Origin: Verrucomicrobiia bacterium
GTDB lineage: Bacteria > Verrucomicrobiota > Verrucomicrobiia > Limisphaerales > Pedosphaeraceae
DNA length: 64,000 nt
Direction: 5' to 3'
Assembly: GCA_036268055.1 (NCBI GenBank)
Contig: DATAUW010000016.1
Coordinates: 124,001 to 188,000, forward strand
The notes beneath the pieces were generated by a model. It worked only from the letters and a program-made list of their open reading frames with translations, ran no database searches and was not told the origin of the DNA. Shown piece by piece: positions 25,549 through 33,805 of this stretch. The position numbers and the translations under genes were made by a program. Positions within the stretch are counted from its first letter, which is position 1. The number at the start of each line of letters is the position of its first letter.

Positions 25549-26454
25549 ATGTGGAAAGGGCGGCGATTTTTGGCGGTGATCGTGGGCGTCGTTGTGGTAA
25601 CGGCGGTGGCGTGGGGGGTGTGGAGCGGGCGTAGGAGGGAGCCGGTTTATGAGGGGAAGCCAGTGTCTTATTGGCTGGAAGGGTATAGGATCTCCGGCAA
25701 TTCGGTTTCCACGGGCAAGGGGCTAGCTCCGCCGACGTGGGCAGAAGCCAATATAGCATTTCAGCATATGGGGGCTGATGCGATTCCGTGTTTATTGCGG
25801 GCGTTGCAATGGCAGGACTCGCCAGTGAAGCGGCAGGTGCGGGCGGTTTTAGCAAGGCTGCCGTTCTTGCCGACTCGACTGTTTTCGGAAAATCTGAATT
25901 GGAAAGCGGAGGCAGCGCTGACTTCGGCGGGGCCATGGGCGAGCAATGCCGTGCCGCAACTGGTGGTGATGCTCAATCAGGATGGCTCGCCGTTTTGTCA
26001 GACGGTGGTTCCGGGTATTCTCGTGAGAATCGGGCCGGCAGCGGCGGCGGCAATTCCGACGCTGGTGCGGATGACGGCGCACACGAATTTCATCGTTCGC
26101 ATGGATGCGATTTATGCGTTGGGAAAAATCGGCGTGGAGCCTGAGGTGGTGGTTCCGGTATTGATCCGGTGTTTAAAAGACCCAGATCCGAGTGTTCGGG
26201 GTCATGCCGCGCGGGCGTTGCAGAATTTTGGCAAGGACGCGATTTCAGCGGTTCCGGCATTGGAGGAATTGGGCCGAATAGAGCCGACGAGCACTCCGGC
26301 AGGCGGGAGCGGGAACGCGATTTCGACTGCCGGCCCAGTTGGGACTTCCTCGTGGAGCGTTTTCCTGCCGTCAGCGGCGCGAGCACCCGATGTGGGCAAA
26401 GCGGCGAAGGAGGCGGCGGCGGTGATTAAGCGGCAGGCGGGGATGCGCCAATGA
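25549..26454 (+). CDS. membrane-anchored HEAT-repeat protein
   Basis: A protein of 301 residues from the ATG at 25549; starts at 25519 (ATG) and 25477 (TTG) are also possible. The N terminus MWKGRRFLAVIVGVVVVTAV is a membrane anchor or signal. The body has HEAT/PBS-lyase-like helical repeats, for example AIPTLVRMTAHTNFIVRMDA with IYALGKIG, and VVPVLIRCLKDPDPSVRGHA with ARALQNFG. Such repeats bind proteins. The C terminus has a Gly/Ser-rich linker and a helix. It lies between mosaic repeats and has no clear operon partner. Confidence 0.8.
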   Translation: MWKGRRFLAVIVGVVVVTAVAWGVWSGRRREPVYEGKPVSYWLEGYRISGNSVSTGKGLAPPTWAEANIAFQHMGADAIPCLLRALQWQDSPVKRQVRAVLARLPFLPTRLFSENLNWKAEAALTSAGPWASNAVPQLVVMLNQDGSPFCQTVVPGILVRIGPAAAAAIPTLVRMTAHTNFIVRMDAIYALGKIGVEPEVVVPVLIRCLKDPDPSVRGHAARALQNFGKDAISAVPALEELGRIEPTSTPAGGSGNAISTAGPVGTSSWSVFLPSAARAPDVGKAAKEAAAVIKRQAGMRQ

Positions 26455-26474
26455 AGAGTAAGAGAGGAGTGGGT

Positions 26475-26516
26475 GGTAACGCGCCTTGGGGCGCGACTCG
26501 CTGCGCTCTATATGGT
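26475..26516 (+). repeat. 42-bp direct repeat, first copy
   Basis: Begins GGTAACGCGCCTTGGGGCGC and ends CTATATGGT; identical over all 42 bp to 27033-27074. It contains a CGCGCC/GGCGCG hairpin. The two copies, 558 bp apart, flank the gene at 26549-26941. Confidence 0.9.
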
Positions 26517-26548
26517 TGTTTGCTTGAGCGTTAATCTATTTTGAATAT

Positions 26549-26941
26549 TTACATGACATGAATATTATCCAAATGGAGGATGATGCCCTCTTGCGTCAAA
26601 ATTATCCAAAACGTCGCTGTTAGGTCCGAGGCCAGACCGTCAATATTCAAATCGTACCATACTTCGCCAATACACCTGCGCGGATTTATTGGCCACCGTG
26701 TTACCGTCTTTCTCTGTTTGATGTCAGTTGGTTTACCTTTGAGAGTTACCCGCTGAGTTGGTGAAGCGTGGCCATAATTCTCAATTACTTTCTGAATCAA
26801 TTCAGGTGTCCAGACTGTTTCCGGGGGGTGATCAATGAATTGAAATGCTTCGGAATAGGCTTCGATTTCGAGAAGACATGCCCAACGATCAATACGCGCA
26901 ATCAATTCCTGGTCAGTAGATGTCGAGGGCAGTGGATTCAT
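26549..26941 (-). CDS. DUF7668-like small protein
   Basis: A protein of 130 residues. The N-terminal half is helical; the C-terminal half (residues 85-130) reads IGEVWYDLNIDGLASDLTAT, FWIILTQEGIILHLDNIHVM, which resembles the DUF7668 domain (a conserved G-x-W-S-DLTA pattern and a terminal IHV). Function unknown; such small proteins often appear among immunity-type genes. Its AT content is visibly higher than that of its neighbours and it lies between two identical 42-bp repeats, so it may have been acquired or moved. Confidence 0.6.
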   Translation of the reverse strand: MNPLPSTSTDQELIARIDRWACLLEIEAYSEAFQFIDHPPETVWTPELIQKVIENYGHASPTQRVTLKGKPTDIKQRKTVTRWPINPRRCIGEVWYDLNIDGLASDLTATFWIILTQEGIILHLDNIHVM

Positions 26942-27032
26942 GTGCTTTGGTCAATGAACGCAATAAGACTAATTTCCCGGCCATAATTTCATCAACAAGG
27001 AAAAATAGTTTCAGTAATTGATGGGAATAGGC

Positions 27033-27074
27033 GGTAACGCGCCTTGGGGCGCGACTCGCTGCGCTCTATATGGT
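27033..27074 (+). repeat. 42-bp direct repeat, second copy
   Basis: Identical to 26475-26516 and in the same orientation. It is followed by further hairpin modules in the gap 26942-27361. Confidence 0.9.
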
Positions 27075-27100
27075 GGGGGAATTTTGGCGGGTGACCCAAG

Positions 27101-27160
27101 GTAGCGCCGTGGGACGGCGCAACCGTTGGGCTTTGTAGGCAGAACCTGCTTCGAGGTTCT
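27101..27160. repeat. hairpin modules after the second 42-bp repeat
   Basis: Two perfect stems: GCGCCGT-GGG-ACGGCGC (27104-27120) and AGAACCT-GCTTCG-AGGTTCT (27141-27160). A third, TTTCAAAC-GGCT-GTTTGAAA, lies at 27260-27279. None has a T run typical of a terminator on the plus strand. Apart from these and the 42-bp repeat I see nothing in the gap 26942-27361. Confidence 0.7.
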
Positions 27161-27361
27161 CGGAGGGTGGATGGGGGAGTTGTTTTTTTGGAAAATGGGG
27201 ACAGCGGAGCGCAACTCCGACCTGCCGCGCGATGGGTTTGGGAGGGATTTTGACAGGCGTTTCAAACGGCTGTTTGAAAAAAAGGGGGGTCGTTCTGGTT
27301 TGGGTTTGTCAAACCTATGGAGAGTTACACAATTCCCCGGAAGCGTGAGATACTTGCGGGC

Positions 27362-28072
27362 ATGAATAGTAATATATTGAATACTGGATTGAGGAAAACA
27401 CGGTCGGATGCGAGTTGGAGCCGGCTGACGAATGCGCAACAAAAAATTTTGGAGGAGTGGTTGTTTGAGGAACATTTGAGTTTTGAGGAGGCGCTGGGGC
27501 GGGCGAAGGCGGAACTGGGATTTGCGGGGTCGGTGTGGGGTTTGAAGCGGTTTTATAAGCAGCGCGCGCAGGCGAGGTTGTTGGTGGAGTTGATGGAATC
27601 GAGTCGCGAGGCGGGCGAGGTGTGCCAGGTGCCGGTGGCGGAAGGGGCGTGGCTGGAGGCGAATTCGAGGCTGTTGGCGCGAGGGTTTTTTGAGCGGTTG
27701 CGGGATGAGGGGATTGGCGATGCGGGGTTGATGGGTAAATTATGGTTGCAGGCGGAGGCGAACCGGACGCGTCGCGAGCGGCTGAAGGTGCAGCAGTCGG
27801 CGCAGGAGGTGAGGCGGGAACGGTTGGCTTTTCAGCGGGAGCGCTGGCAGCACGACGCAACGAAAGAGGCGGACAAAATTTTGGCGGAGATGATCGAGTT
27901 TGAGAAGATCCAAAAGGAGGCCGAGGATGAGTATTCGGAAAACAAGCGGATCAACTTGATTCGGAAGCGGATGTTTGGCGAGGCGGTCATGGGATTGCTT
28001 TTGCCGGAGAGCGCGGAGGAGGAGGCGGCCAAGAGCGGGTCGGAGCGCGTCAGTGCGGATAAGTGCGGATAA
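27362..28072 (+). CDS. DUF3486-like (phage Mu gp27-like) orphan protein
   Basis: A protein of 236 residues from the ATG at 27362. The N-terminal segment WSRLTNAQQKILEEWLFEEH, LSFEEALGRAKAELGFAGSV, then WGLKRFYKQRAQARL is a helix-turn-helix-like region resembling the Mu gp27/DUF3486 family, a putative small subunit of the packaging machinery. The rest is a long charged helix rich in Arg, Glu and Gln (about 120-200). No other phage gene is near, so it is either a remnant or a host gene built on this fold. It stands between repeat blocks. Confidence 0.55.
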   Translation: MNSNILNTGLRKTRSDASWSRLTNAQQKILEEWLFEEHLSFEEALGRAKAELGFAGSVWGLKRFYKQRAQARLLVELMESSREAGEVCQVPVAEGAWLEANSRLLARGFFERLRDEGIGDAGLMGKLWLQAEANRTRRERLKVQQSAQEVRRERLAFQRERWQHDATKEADKILAEMIEFEKIQKEAEDEYSENKRINLIRKRMFGEAVMGLLLPESAEEEAAKSGSERVSADKCG

Positions 28073-28150
28073 ATTTTTATGAGGAGAGGAATAGGAATAA
28101 TGAAAAATTTTATGAGGATGATGTGCGTGGGGATGAGGTTCCTGGAAGTT

Positions 28151-28478
28151 GGTTCCAAGGAATGGGCTCGCCTCGCGTTGCTCGGGATGGGTTTTTTGAG
28201 GGGTGCGGATTTTCAGCGGCTGAAGTCGGGGGTTAAGTGGTGGGTTTTGTGGATGTTTTGGACACGGCGCAGGTTTTGTATTTGGGAGATTCTTTCGTCC
28301 CGGGCGGGACTTGGGATGGATGCGGACAAAACCCCAGCAATAAATTGCTGGGCTAAGATCTTCCGTCCCTGCGGGACTTCAGACGGCGGAGCGGCACCGC
28401 ATGGGAGGTTTTGTTGCGCTAAACAGGTTACGGCTCGCGGGTACGCTCACCCTCCCATTTTGGAGGGTGGTTGCGCGC
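28151..28478 (+). repeat. mosaic intergenic repeat, copy C
   Basis: Same order of modules as copy A: AATGGGCTCGCCTCGC, CGGCTGAAGTCGGGGGTTAA, TTTCGTCCCGGGCGGGACTT, the hairpin CCCAGCAAT-AA-ATTGCTGGG (28333-28352) with CTAAGATC, CCGTCCCTGCGGGACTTC, CGGAGCGGCA, GTTACGGCTCGCGGGTACGC and a CCCTCC/GGAGGG hairpin. It fills most of the 451-bp gap before asd and ends directly at the asd promoter. Confidence 0.85.
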
Positions 28479-28481
28479 CCG

Positions 28482-28509
28482 TTGACACGTTGGGTTTGGT
28501 GGATATAAT
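28482..28509 (+). promoter_or_regulatory. promoter of asd
   Basis: Perfect consensus TTGACA (28482-28487) and TATAAT (28504-28509) with a 16-bp spacer. The expected start of transcription, near 28516, leaves a leader of about 8 nt before the ATG at 28524, with no Shine-Dalgarno sequence. Confidence 0.8.
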
Positions 28510-28523
28510 GATTGGCTCTATTT

Positions 28524-29531
28524 ATGAATAGTCATCCGCATGTTGCTGTGGTCGGTGCGACGGGAGCCGTAGGCATCGAAATGATCAAGACACTGGAGAA
28601 GCGAAATTTTCCGGTGGGGAAACTGACTTTGCTGGCTTCGGCCCGGTCGGTGGGCAAAAAGCTCAAGTTCCGCGGTCATGATGTCACGGTGACGGAGTTG
28701 ACGGCGGATTCGTTCAAGGGAATTGATATCGCGTTATTCAGCGCGGGGGGAGGGATTTCGAAGGAGTTTGCGCCGCTGGCGGTGAAGGCCGGTTGCGTGG
28801 TGGTGGATAATTCGAGTGCGTTTCGCATGGAGTCAAATGTCCCGCTGGTGGTTCCGGAGATCAATGCGGCGGATGTGAGCAAGCATCAGGGGATCATCGC
28901 GAATCCGAATTGCACAACGGCGATCACGTTGATGGCGCTGTATCCATTGCATCAGGCGTTTGGGGTGAAGCGGATTTTTGCGTCGAGTTACCAGGCGGTG
29001 TCGGGCACGGGCGCGAAGGCGATTGAGGAATTGGAGCGTCAAGTGGGCGAAGTCGTCTCGGGCAAGCCGGTGACGAAAGAGGTTTATCCGCATCAGATCG
29101 CGTTCAATGTGTTGCCGCATGTGGACTCGTTTTTGCCTTCGGGTTACACGAAGGAGGAAATGAAGATGGAAAATGAGGGCCGCAAGATCATGCATCACCC
29201 GGCGTTTCGCGCGAGTGTGACGTGTGTGCGGGTGCCGGTGTATCGGGCGCATTCGGTGGCGGTGAGCGCGGAGTTCGAGAGGCCGGTGACGGTGGCGGCG
29301 GCGCGCGAGGTGCTGGGCAAGGCGCCGGGACTGGACCTGGTGGATGCGCCGGAGAAGAAAGAGTATCCGCTGCCGCTGTATGTGGCGGAAAAATATAATT
29401 GCCAGGTGGGACGCATCCGTGTGGATTGCGCGCTGGACAATGGGCTTTGCTTTTGGGTGGCCGGGGACCAGTTGCTGAAGGGGGCGGCGTTGAACGCGGT
29501 GCAGATCGCGGAAGTTTTGGTCCAAAAGTAG
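28524..29531 (+). CDS. asd: aspartate-semialdehyde dehydrogenase
   Basis: A protein of 335 residues from the ATG at 28524. The NADP-binding loop GATGAVG (residues 11-17), the active-site Cys 130 in IANPNCTTAI, and the later blocks SSYQAVSGTGAKAIEEL and RVPVYRAHSVAV are all conserved. The enzyme reduces aspartyl phosphate to aspartate semialdehyde for lysine, threonine, methionine and diaminopimelate synthesis. A TTG at 28512 is in frame but follows the -10 box too closely. The M42 peptidase gene follows after 51 bp. Confidence 0.96.
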   Translation: MNSHPHVAVVGATGAVGIEMIKTLEKRNFPVGKLTLLASARSVGKKLKFRGHDVTVTELTADSFKGIDIALFSAGGGISKEFAPLAVKAGCVVVDNSSAFRMESNVPLVVPEINAADVSKHQGIIANPNCTTAITLMALYPLHQAFGVKRIFASSYQAVSGTGAKAIEELERQVGEVVSGKPVTKEVYPHQIAFNVLPHVDSFLPSGYTKEEMKMENEGRKIMHHPAFRASVTCVRVPVYRAHSVAVSAEFERPVTVAAAREVLGKAPGLDLVDAPEKKEYPLPLYVAEKYNCQVGRIRVDCALDNGLCFWVAGDQLLKGAALNAVQIAEVLVQK

Positions 29532-29547
29532 CCGCGGAAGTTTGACC

Positions 29548-29577
29548 TTGGAACTTTCGCGGGCGTGCTGCCATAAT
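29548..29577 (+). promoter_or_regulatory. possible promoter of the M42 peptidase gene
   Basis: TTGGAA (29548-29553), 18-bp spacer and CATAAT (29572-29577), 5 nt before the ATG at 29583. No Shine-Dalgarno sequence. Confidence 0.4.
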
Positions 29578-29582
29578 TTGGC

Positions 29583-30647
29583 ATGCGTGATAGTTCATTG
29601 AAATTTTTGGAGAGGTTGGTGAATACGCCGAGCCCGACGGGCCACGAATCGCGCGGCCAACGGGTGTGGCTGGATTACGCCAAGCAATACGCCGACACGA
29701 CTTATTCCGATGCTTACGGGAATTGCGTGGCGGTTTTGAACAAGGGTGGTTCGCCACGATTGATGCTCGCCGCGCACGCGGATGAAATCGCGATGGCGGT
29801 GAATTTCATTGATGGCGAGGGTTTCATTTATGTTCGCAAAATGGGGGGCGTGGATGCCGCGATCACGAAGGCCCAGCGCGTCACCATTCATACCCGCGAC
29901 GGAGCGGTGCGCGGGGTGGTCGGCAACGTCGCGCCGCATCTCAGCAAGCATGACGACGCGCATAAGGTTCCGAAGATACACGAAATTTTTATTGATATCG
30001 GCGTGAGCAGCCGCAAGGACGCGGAGAAGTTGGTGCGCATCGGCGACCCGATCACGTTGAACGATGAGTTTGAGTTGTTGCGCAATGATCTGGCGGTGGC
30101 GCGCGCGTTTGACAATCGCATTGGGACGTTCGCGGTCGCGGAGACGCTGCGTTTGTTGAGTGACGCCAAGCTCGAGGCGGAAGTTTGCGCGGTGTCGAAT
30201 ATTCAGGAGGAGGTCGGGTTGCTGGGCGCGCGGCAGATTGCGTATTCGCTGAAACCGGATGTCGCGCTGGTCGTGGATGTCACGCACGCGACGGATTATC
30301 CGACCGTGAACAAGGCGCAACATGGCAACACAAAAATCGGCGAAGGCCCGACGGTGACGCACGGTGGTTGCAATCACGTCGAGGTGGTGCGCCGTCTCGA
30401 ACAACTCGCGAAGGCCAAAAAAATTCCGCTGCAACACGAAGCGATGTCTTCCACGAGCGGCACGGATACGGATGTGATTTTTTGGACGCGCGGCGGCATT
30501 CCGAGCGCGCTGATCAGCCTGCCGAATCGTTACATGCATTCGCCGGTGGAGTTGGTGAGTTTGAAAGACCTGGAAAAAATTCCCGAGTTGCTCGCGGCGT
30601 TTGCGCGTTCGCTCAAGAGTGGTGAGGAATTCAAAGTGAAGATTTGA
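29583..30647 (+). CDS. M42 family aminopeptidase (FrvX/glutamyl aminopeptidase type)
   Basis: A protein of 354 residues. The metal ligands and catalytic residues of the M42 family are visible: AAHADEIAM (His), ARAFDNRIGTF (bridging Asp), IQEEVGLLGA (catalytic Glu and ligand Glu), DVTHATDYP (Asp) and YMHSPVELVSL (His). These cobalt- or zinc-dependent cytosolic enzymes form dodecameric tetrahedra and remove N-terminal residues from peptides. It sits between asd and the M48 peptidase gene. Confidence 0.93.
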   Translation: MRDSSLKFLERLVNTPSPTGHESRGQRVWLDYAKQYADTTYSDAYGNCVAVLNKGGSPRLMLAAHADEIAMAVNFIDGEGFIYVRKMGGVDAAITKAQRVTIHTRDGAVRGVVGNVAPHLSKHDDAHKVPKIHEIFIDIGVSSRKDAEKLVRIGDPITLNDEFELLRNDLAVARAFDNRIGTFAVAETLRLLSDAKLEAEVCAVSNIQEEVGLLGARQIAYSLKPDVALVVDVTHATDYPTVNKAQHGNTKIGEGPTVTHGGCNHVEVVRRLEQLAKAKKIPLQHEAMSSTSGTDTDVIFWTRGGIPSALISLPNRYMHSPVELVSLKDLEKIPELLAAFARSLKSGEEFKVKI

Positions 30648-30744
30648 GGGTGGGCATCGCGACGGTTATGAAGGGCTGCTCGGACTTGACGAGCGGTTGT
30701 AAAAAGCGCAGACTACAGTTGTAGCCGTTGCCGCGCTGACCATC

Positions 30745-32943
30745 ATGGACGCTTCGCCTGAAAATAATCCCGCCCCGGATTCCGATTCACAATCGGCGGA
30801 ATGCATCATCAAGCTTCCACGCATCTCACCGGTCTATCGCCTCACGGTGCTGGTGGTTTGCGCGGCGATGGTTTTGTTGCCACTGATTTATTTCGCCTTC
30901 GCGGCGGCGGTGGGATTGGGCGTTCTTTATTTCGCCGTTCACTATTATCACGTTTTGACGGAGGGTAGTTTGCGATTCGAAGTCATTGGACTTTTTCCTT
31001 TTTACGCGGTCCCGCTTGTCGGCGGAATTCTTCTGACACTGTTGCTCATCAAACCATTTTTTGCGCCGCGCCGCGCTGATCCGGAAATGTTTCCGCTCAC
31101 CGAAGAAGACGCGCCAGAGTTGTTCGACTTGATTCGCTGGATTTGCCAGGTCTTGCACGCGCCGCTGCCGAGCCGCGTGGAGGTGAATTGCAGCGTCAAT
31201 GCCAGCGTGGGTTTGCGTGGCACGACACGCCGCATGTTCAACAACGATGTAGTGCTATCCATCGGATTGCCGCTGGTGGCGGGGTTGAATTGCCAGCAAC
31301 TCGCGGGCGTGATTGCGCATGAGTACGGCCATCTCTCGCGCGGCAAAACCATGCGCGCGGATTTTTTTATCCAGCAAATCAATCGCTGGTTTTACGACGC
31401 GGTTTATGAGCCGGACGATTGGGATTTATACCTGCGCGAAAAATGCGAGGACGAAAATCAGCGGCTGTCGCTGGTCATTTTTCTTAGCGTGTTGCGCGCC
31501 GGAATTGCGGTTGGCCGCGGTGTGCTTTGGCTCCTGCTGGTCACGGGGAATTTGTTTAGTTCGCTTTTGTCGCGGCAAATGGAGTTCGACGCCGATCAAT
31601 ACGAATTGAAAATTTCCGGCAGCAAAAATTTCATCAGCACGACCTTGCGCTTGCAGCAATTAAATCTCGGACTAGCGACGGCGCAGAAACAAATGATCGC
31701 AAAATGGAGAAAGGAGCAAAAACTTTTTGATCGCATCCCGGATTTTATCGTGAGCCGCGCCGATGAAATTTCCGCCGACACGCAGGAGGTCCATTACGCG
31801 CGAGTTTTTCGCCGCCAAACCGGATTGTTCGACCGGCATCCGTCCGATGCCGAGCGCACGCGGCGCGCCCGAGAGGCGAACGAAGCGGGCGTGCTCGAGG
31901 CAACTGCGCCCGCGAGAAATCTTTTTGGCAACTATCGCGAACTGTCTCGGTGTCTCACGCTTTTTTTCTATCGCGACTTGATTGGTGCGGCGTTTTCATC
32001 GGAATCACTGGTATCACACGAGAAAAATCCGGTTTACATCGAACATGATTACGATGCGGACCAAGCAAACATCGTGCGGCATTTTATTGGCGTCGCGACC
32101 GATTTGCGCCCGCAGGTATTGGTCGAAAATAAATCGCTGATTTGCCGTCCGCAGGAAATTTTGCGGGAAGAAATTGTTGCCTGCCAGCGGCTGATGAACG
32201 AATCGTTGCCGCAAGCCCGCGCCGCGCTTTCAACTTTCACGCTCGCAACTCAAATGCTCGAACGATCTGCGTGCGCCTCGGAATTGATTGCGGCAGGGTT
32301 TCAAGTTGAGCCGGCAGATTTTGGATTGAGTGACGGCGACACCGATGCCGCGCAGACTGAGATGCGTCTTGAAATGGAAAAGGCCGGCAAAGAATTGGAA
32401 ATTTTTGAGATGGCAGGACGTTTACGCTTGCTGAATGCGGTTCAATTACTCCCGCTGCCCTGGATGGCGGCGCGGATTCCTGAGGCTGTAAAACTTCAGG
32501 ACGAAGCGCGCGAGATGATCCATGTGCTGTCGCGATTGGAAAATGTTTTTCGACCGTTGCAGGAATTACGGGCGTTGTGCGTGACTTTGAAGATGTTGCT
32601 CGCGTATTCGCAGACACAGCCCGCGGCCGACAACGCCGCGATGATTCTTGAAAATATCTGCATGGAGACCCAGGAACGCGTGAATGCCATTCAGGAAATC
32701 ACGGCGCAGATACGTTATCCCTTCGAGCATGAAACGGGTCACGTGATGATCGGCGAATTTTTGCGCAATAAGGAATATCACGTGGAACCGCGCGAACTGA
32801 CGTTGCGTGAAGGCAGAAGCCACGTGGAAAATTTGTTCAGGCTTTATCATCGTTTGCTTGCGCGAGTCGCTTCGATTTGTGCGCTCGTCGAAAATGAGAT
32901 TGCGCGGCAGGCGGATGAGGCGGAATCGGCAGGACGAGGCTGA
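30745..32943 (+). CDS. large membrane-bound M48-type metallopeptidase
   Basis: A protein of 732 residues. Two transmembrane segments lie at about 33-67 and 83-104. The zinc motif HEYGH is at 192-196 (VIAHEYGHLSRGK), and the third ligand is probably the Glu of RQMEFDADQYEL, as in M48/HtpX-like peptidases. The family's usual length is 280-420 residues; here a helical C-terminal extension of over 350 residues, without a recognised domain, follows. The active site faces the cytoplasm or membrane in related enzymes, which act in membrane-protein quality control. Confidence 0.85.
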   Translation: MDASPENNPAPDSDSQSAECIIKLPRISPVYRLTVLVVCAAMVLLPLIYFAFAAAVGLGVLYFAVHYYHVLTEGSLRFEVIGLFPFYAVPLVGGILLTLLLIKPFFAPRRADPEMFPLTEEDAPELFDLIRWICQVLHAPLPSRVEVNCSVNASVGLRGTTRRMFNNDVVLSIGLPLVAGLNCQQLAGVIAHEYGHLSRGKTMRADFFIQQINRWFYDAVYEPDDWDLYLREKCEDENQRLSLVIFLSVLRAGIAVGRGVLWLLLVTGNLFSSLLSRQMEFDADQYELKISGSKNFISTTLRLQQLNLGLATAQKQMIAKWRKEQKLFDRIPDFIVSRADEISADTQEVHYARVFRRQTGLFDRHPSDAERTRRAREANEAGVLEATAPARNLFGNYRELSRCLTLFFYRDLIGAAFSSESLVSHEKNPVYIEHDYDADQANIVRHFIGVATDLRPQVLVENKSLICRPQEILREEIVACQRLMNESLPQARAALSTFTLATQMLERSACASELIAAGFQVEPADFGLSDGDTDAAQTEMRLEMEKAGKELEIFEMAGRLRLLNAVQLLPLPWMAARIPEAVKLQDEAREMIHVLSRLENVFRPLQELRALCVTLKMLLAYSQTQPAADNAAMILENICMETQERVNAIQEITAQIRYPFEHETGHVMIGEFLRNKEYHVEPRELTLREGRSHVENLFRLYHRLLARVASICALVENEIARQADEAESAGRG

Positions 32944-32954
32944 CGTGATTTGCG

Positions 32955-32983
32955 TTTCCAAAATTTTTCTGGCGGCATAAAAT
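32955..32983 (+). promoter_or_regulatory. possible promoter of the BtpA gene
   Basis: TTTCCA (32955-32960), 17-bp spacer and TAAAAT (32978-32983), 6 nt before the ATG at 32990; no Shine-Dalgarno sequence. The -35 box is weak. Confidence 0.4.
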
Positions 32984-32989
32984 CGCACT

Positions 32990-33802
32990 ATGAAATTGCG
33001 GCTTTTTCCACGAACGAAACCCATCATCGGCATGATTCATGTCGGGGCATTACCTGGCACGCCAGCGAATAAATTATCACTCGCAAAAATCATTGCTGAT
33101 GCGGTGCGCGAGGCGCGGATTTATCGCGAGGCGGGCCTTGACGGCGTGGCGCTGGAAAATATGCATGATGTTCCGTATCTGCGCGACGGTGTGGGGCCGG
33201 AGATTGTCGCGGCGATGAGCATTGTCGGGCAGGCGGTGAAAGAGGAATTCAACGGCGTGACGGGCATTCAAATTTTGGCGGCGGCGAATTGCGAGGCGAT
33301 GGCGGTGGCGCATGCGGCGGGACTGGATTGGGTGCGCGTGGAAGGTTTTGCGTTCGCGCACGTCGCGGACGAAGGCATCATTGATTCGTGCGCGGCAGAG
33401 TTGTTGCGTTACCGCAAAAAAATTGGCGCGGAAAAAGTGCAGGTCTGGGCGGACATCAAAAAGAAACATTCTTCCCACGCCATTACTGCCGATATTTCAC
33501 TGGGTGAAACCGCGCATGCCGCTGAGTTCATGCGTGCCGATGCCTTGATCGTCACGGGGCCGGTGACGGGCCGCGCGCCTGAGTCCACCGATGTTGAGGA
33601 AGCGAAGTCGCATTGCGAAATCCCGGTTGTGCTCGGCTCCGGCATGGACGCGGCGAACATCGAAAAATTTTTGCCGTCCGCGGATGCGTTTATTGTCGGC
33701 TCCGCTTTTAAGCGCGGCGGACATTGGACCAACGCCGTGGATGCGGCGATGGTCGGGAAATTTATGAAGAGCGTGGAACGCGCTTCGCGCCACGCGCGTT
33801 GA
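32990..33802 (+). CDS. BtpA/SgcQ family protein
   Basis: A protein of 270 residues with the family start KPIIGMIHVGALPGTP and conserved ALENMHDVPYL, WVRVEGFAFAHVADEG, VWADIKKKHSSH and VVLGSGMDAANIEKFLPSAD. The family has a TIM-barrel fold; BtpA is needed for photosystem I stability in cyanobacteria and SgcQ is a putative nucleosidase-like sugar catabolism protein, so the actual reaction here is unknown. It ends 3 bp before the convergent stop of the DEAD-box gene. Confidence 0.9.
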   Translation: MKLRLFPRTKPIIGMIHVGALPGTPANKLSLAKIIADAVREARIYREAGLDGVALENMHDVPYLRDGVGPEIVAAMSIVGQAVKEEFNGVTGIQILAAANCEAMAVAHAAGLDWVRVEGFAFAHVADEGIIDSCAAELLRYRKKIGAEKVQVWADIKKKHSSHAITADISLGETAHAAEFMRADALIVTGPVTGRAPESTDVEEAKSHCEIPVVLGSGMDAANIEKFLPSADAFIVGSAFKRGGHWTNAVDAAMVGKFMKSVERASRHAR

Positions 33803-33805
33803 GTC

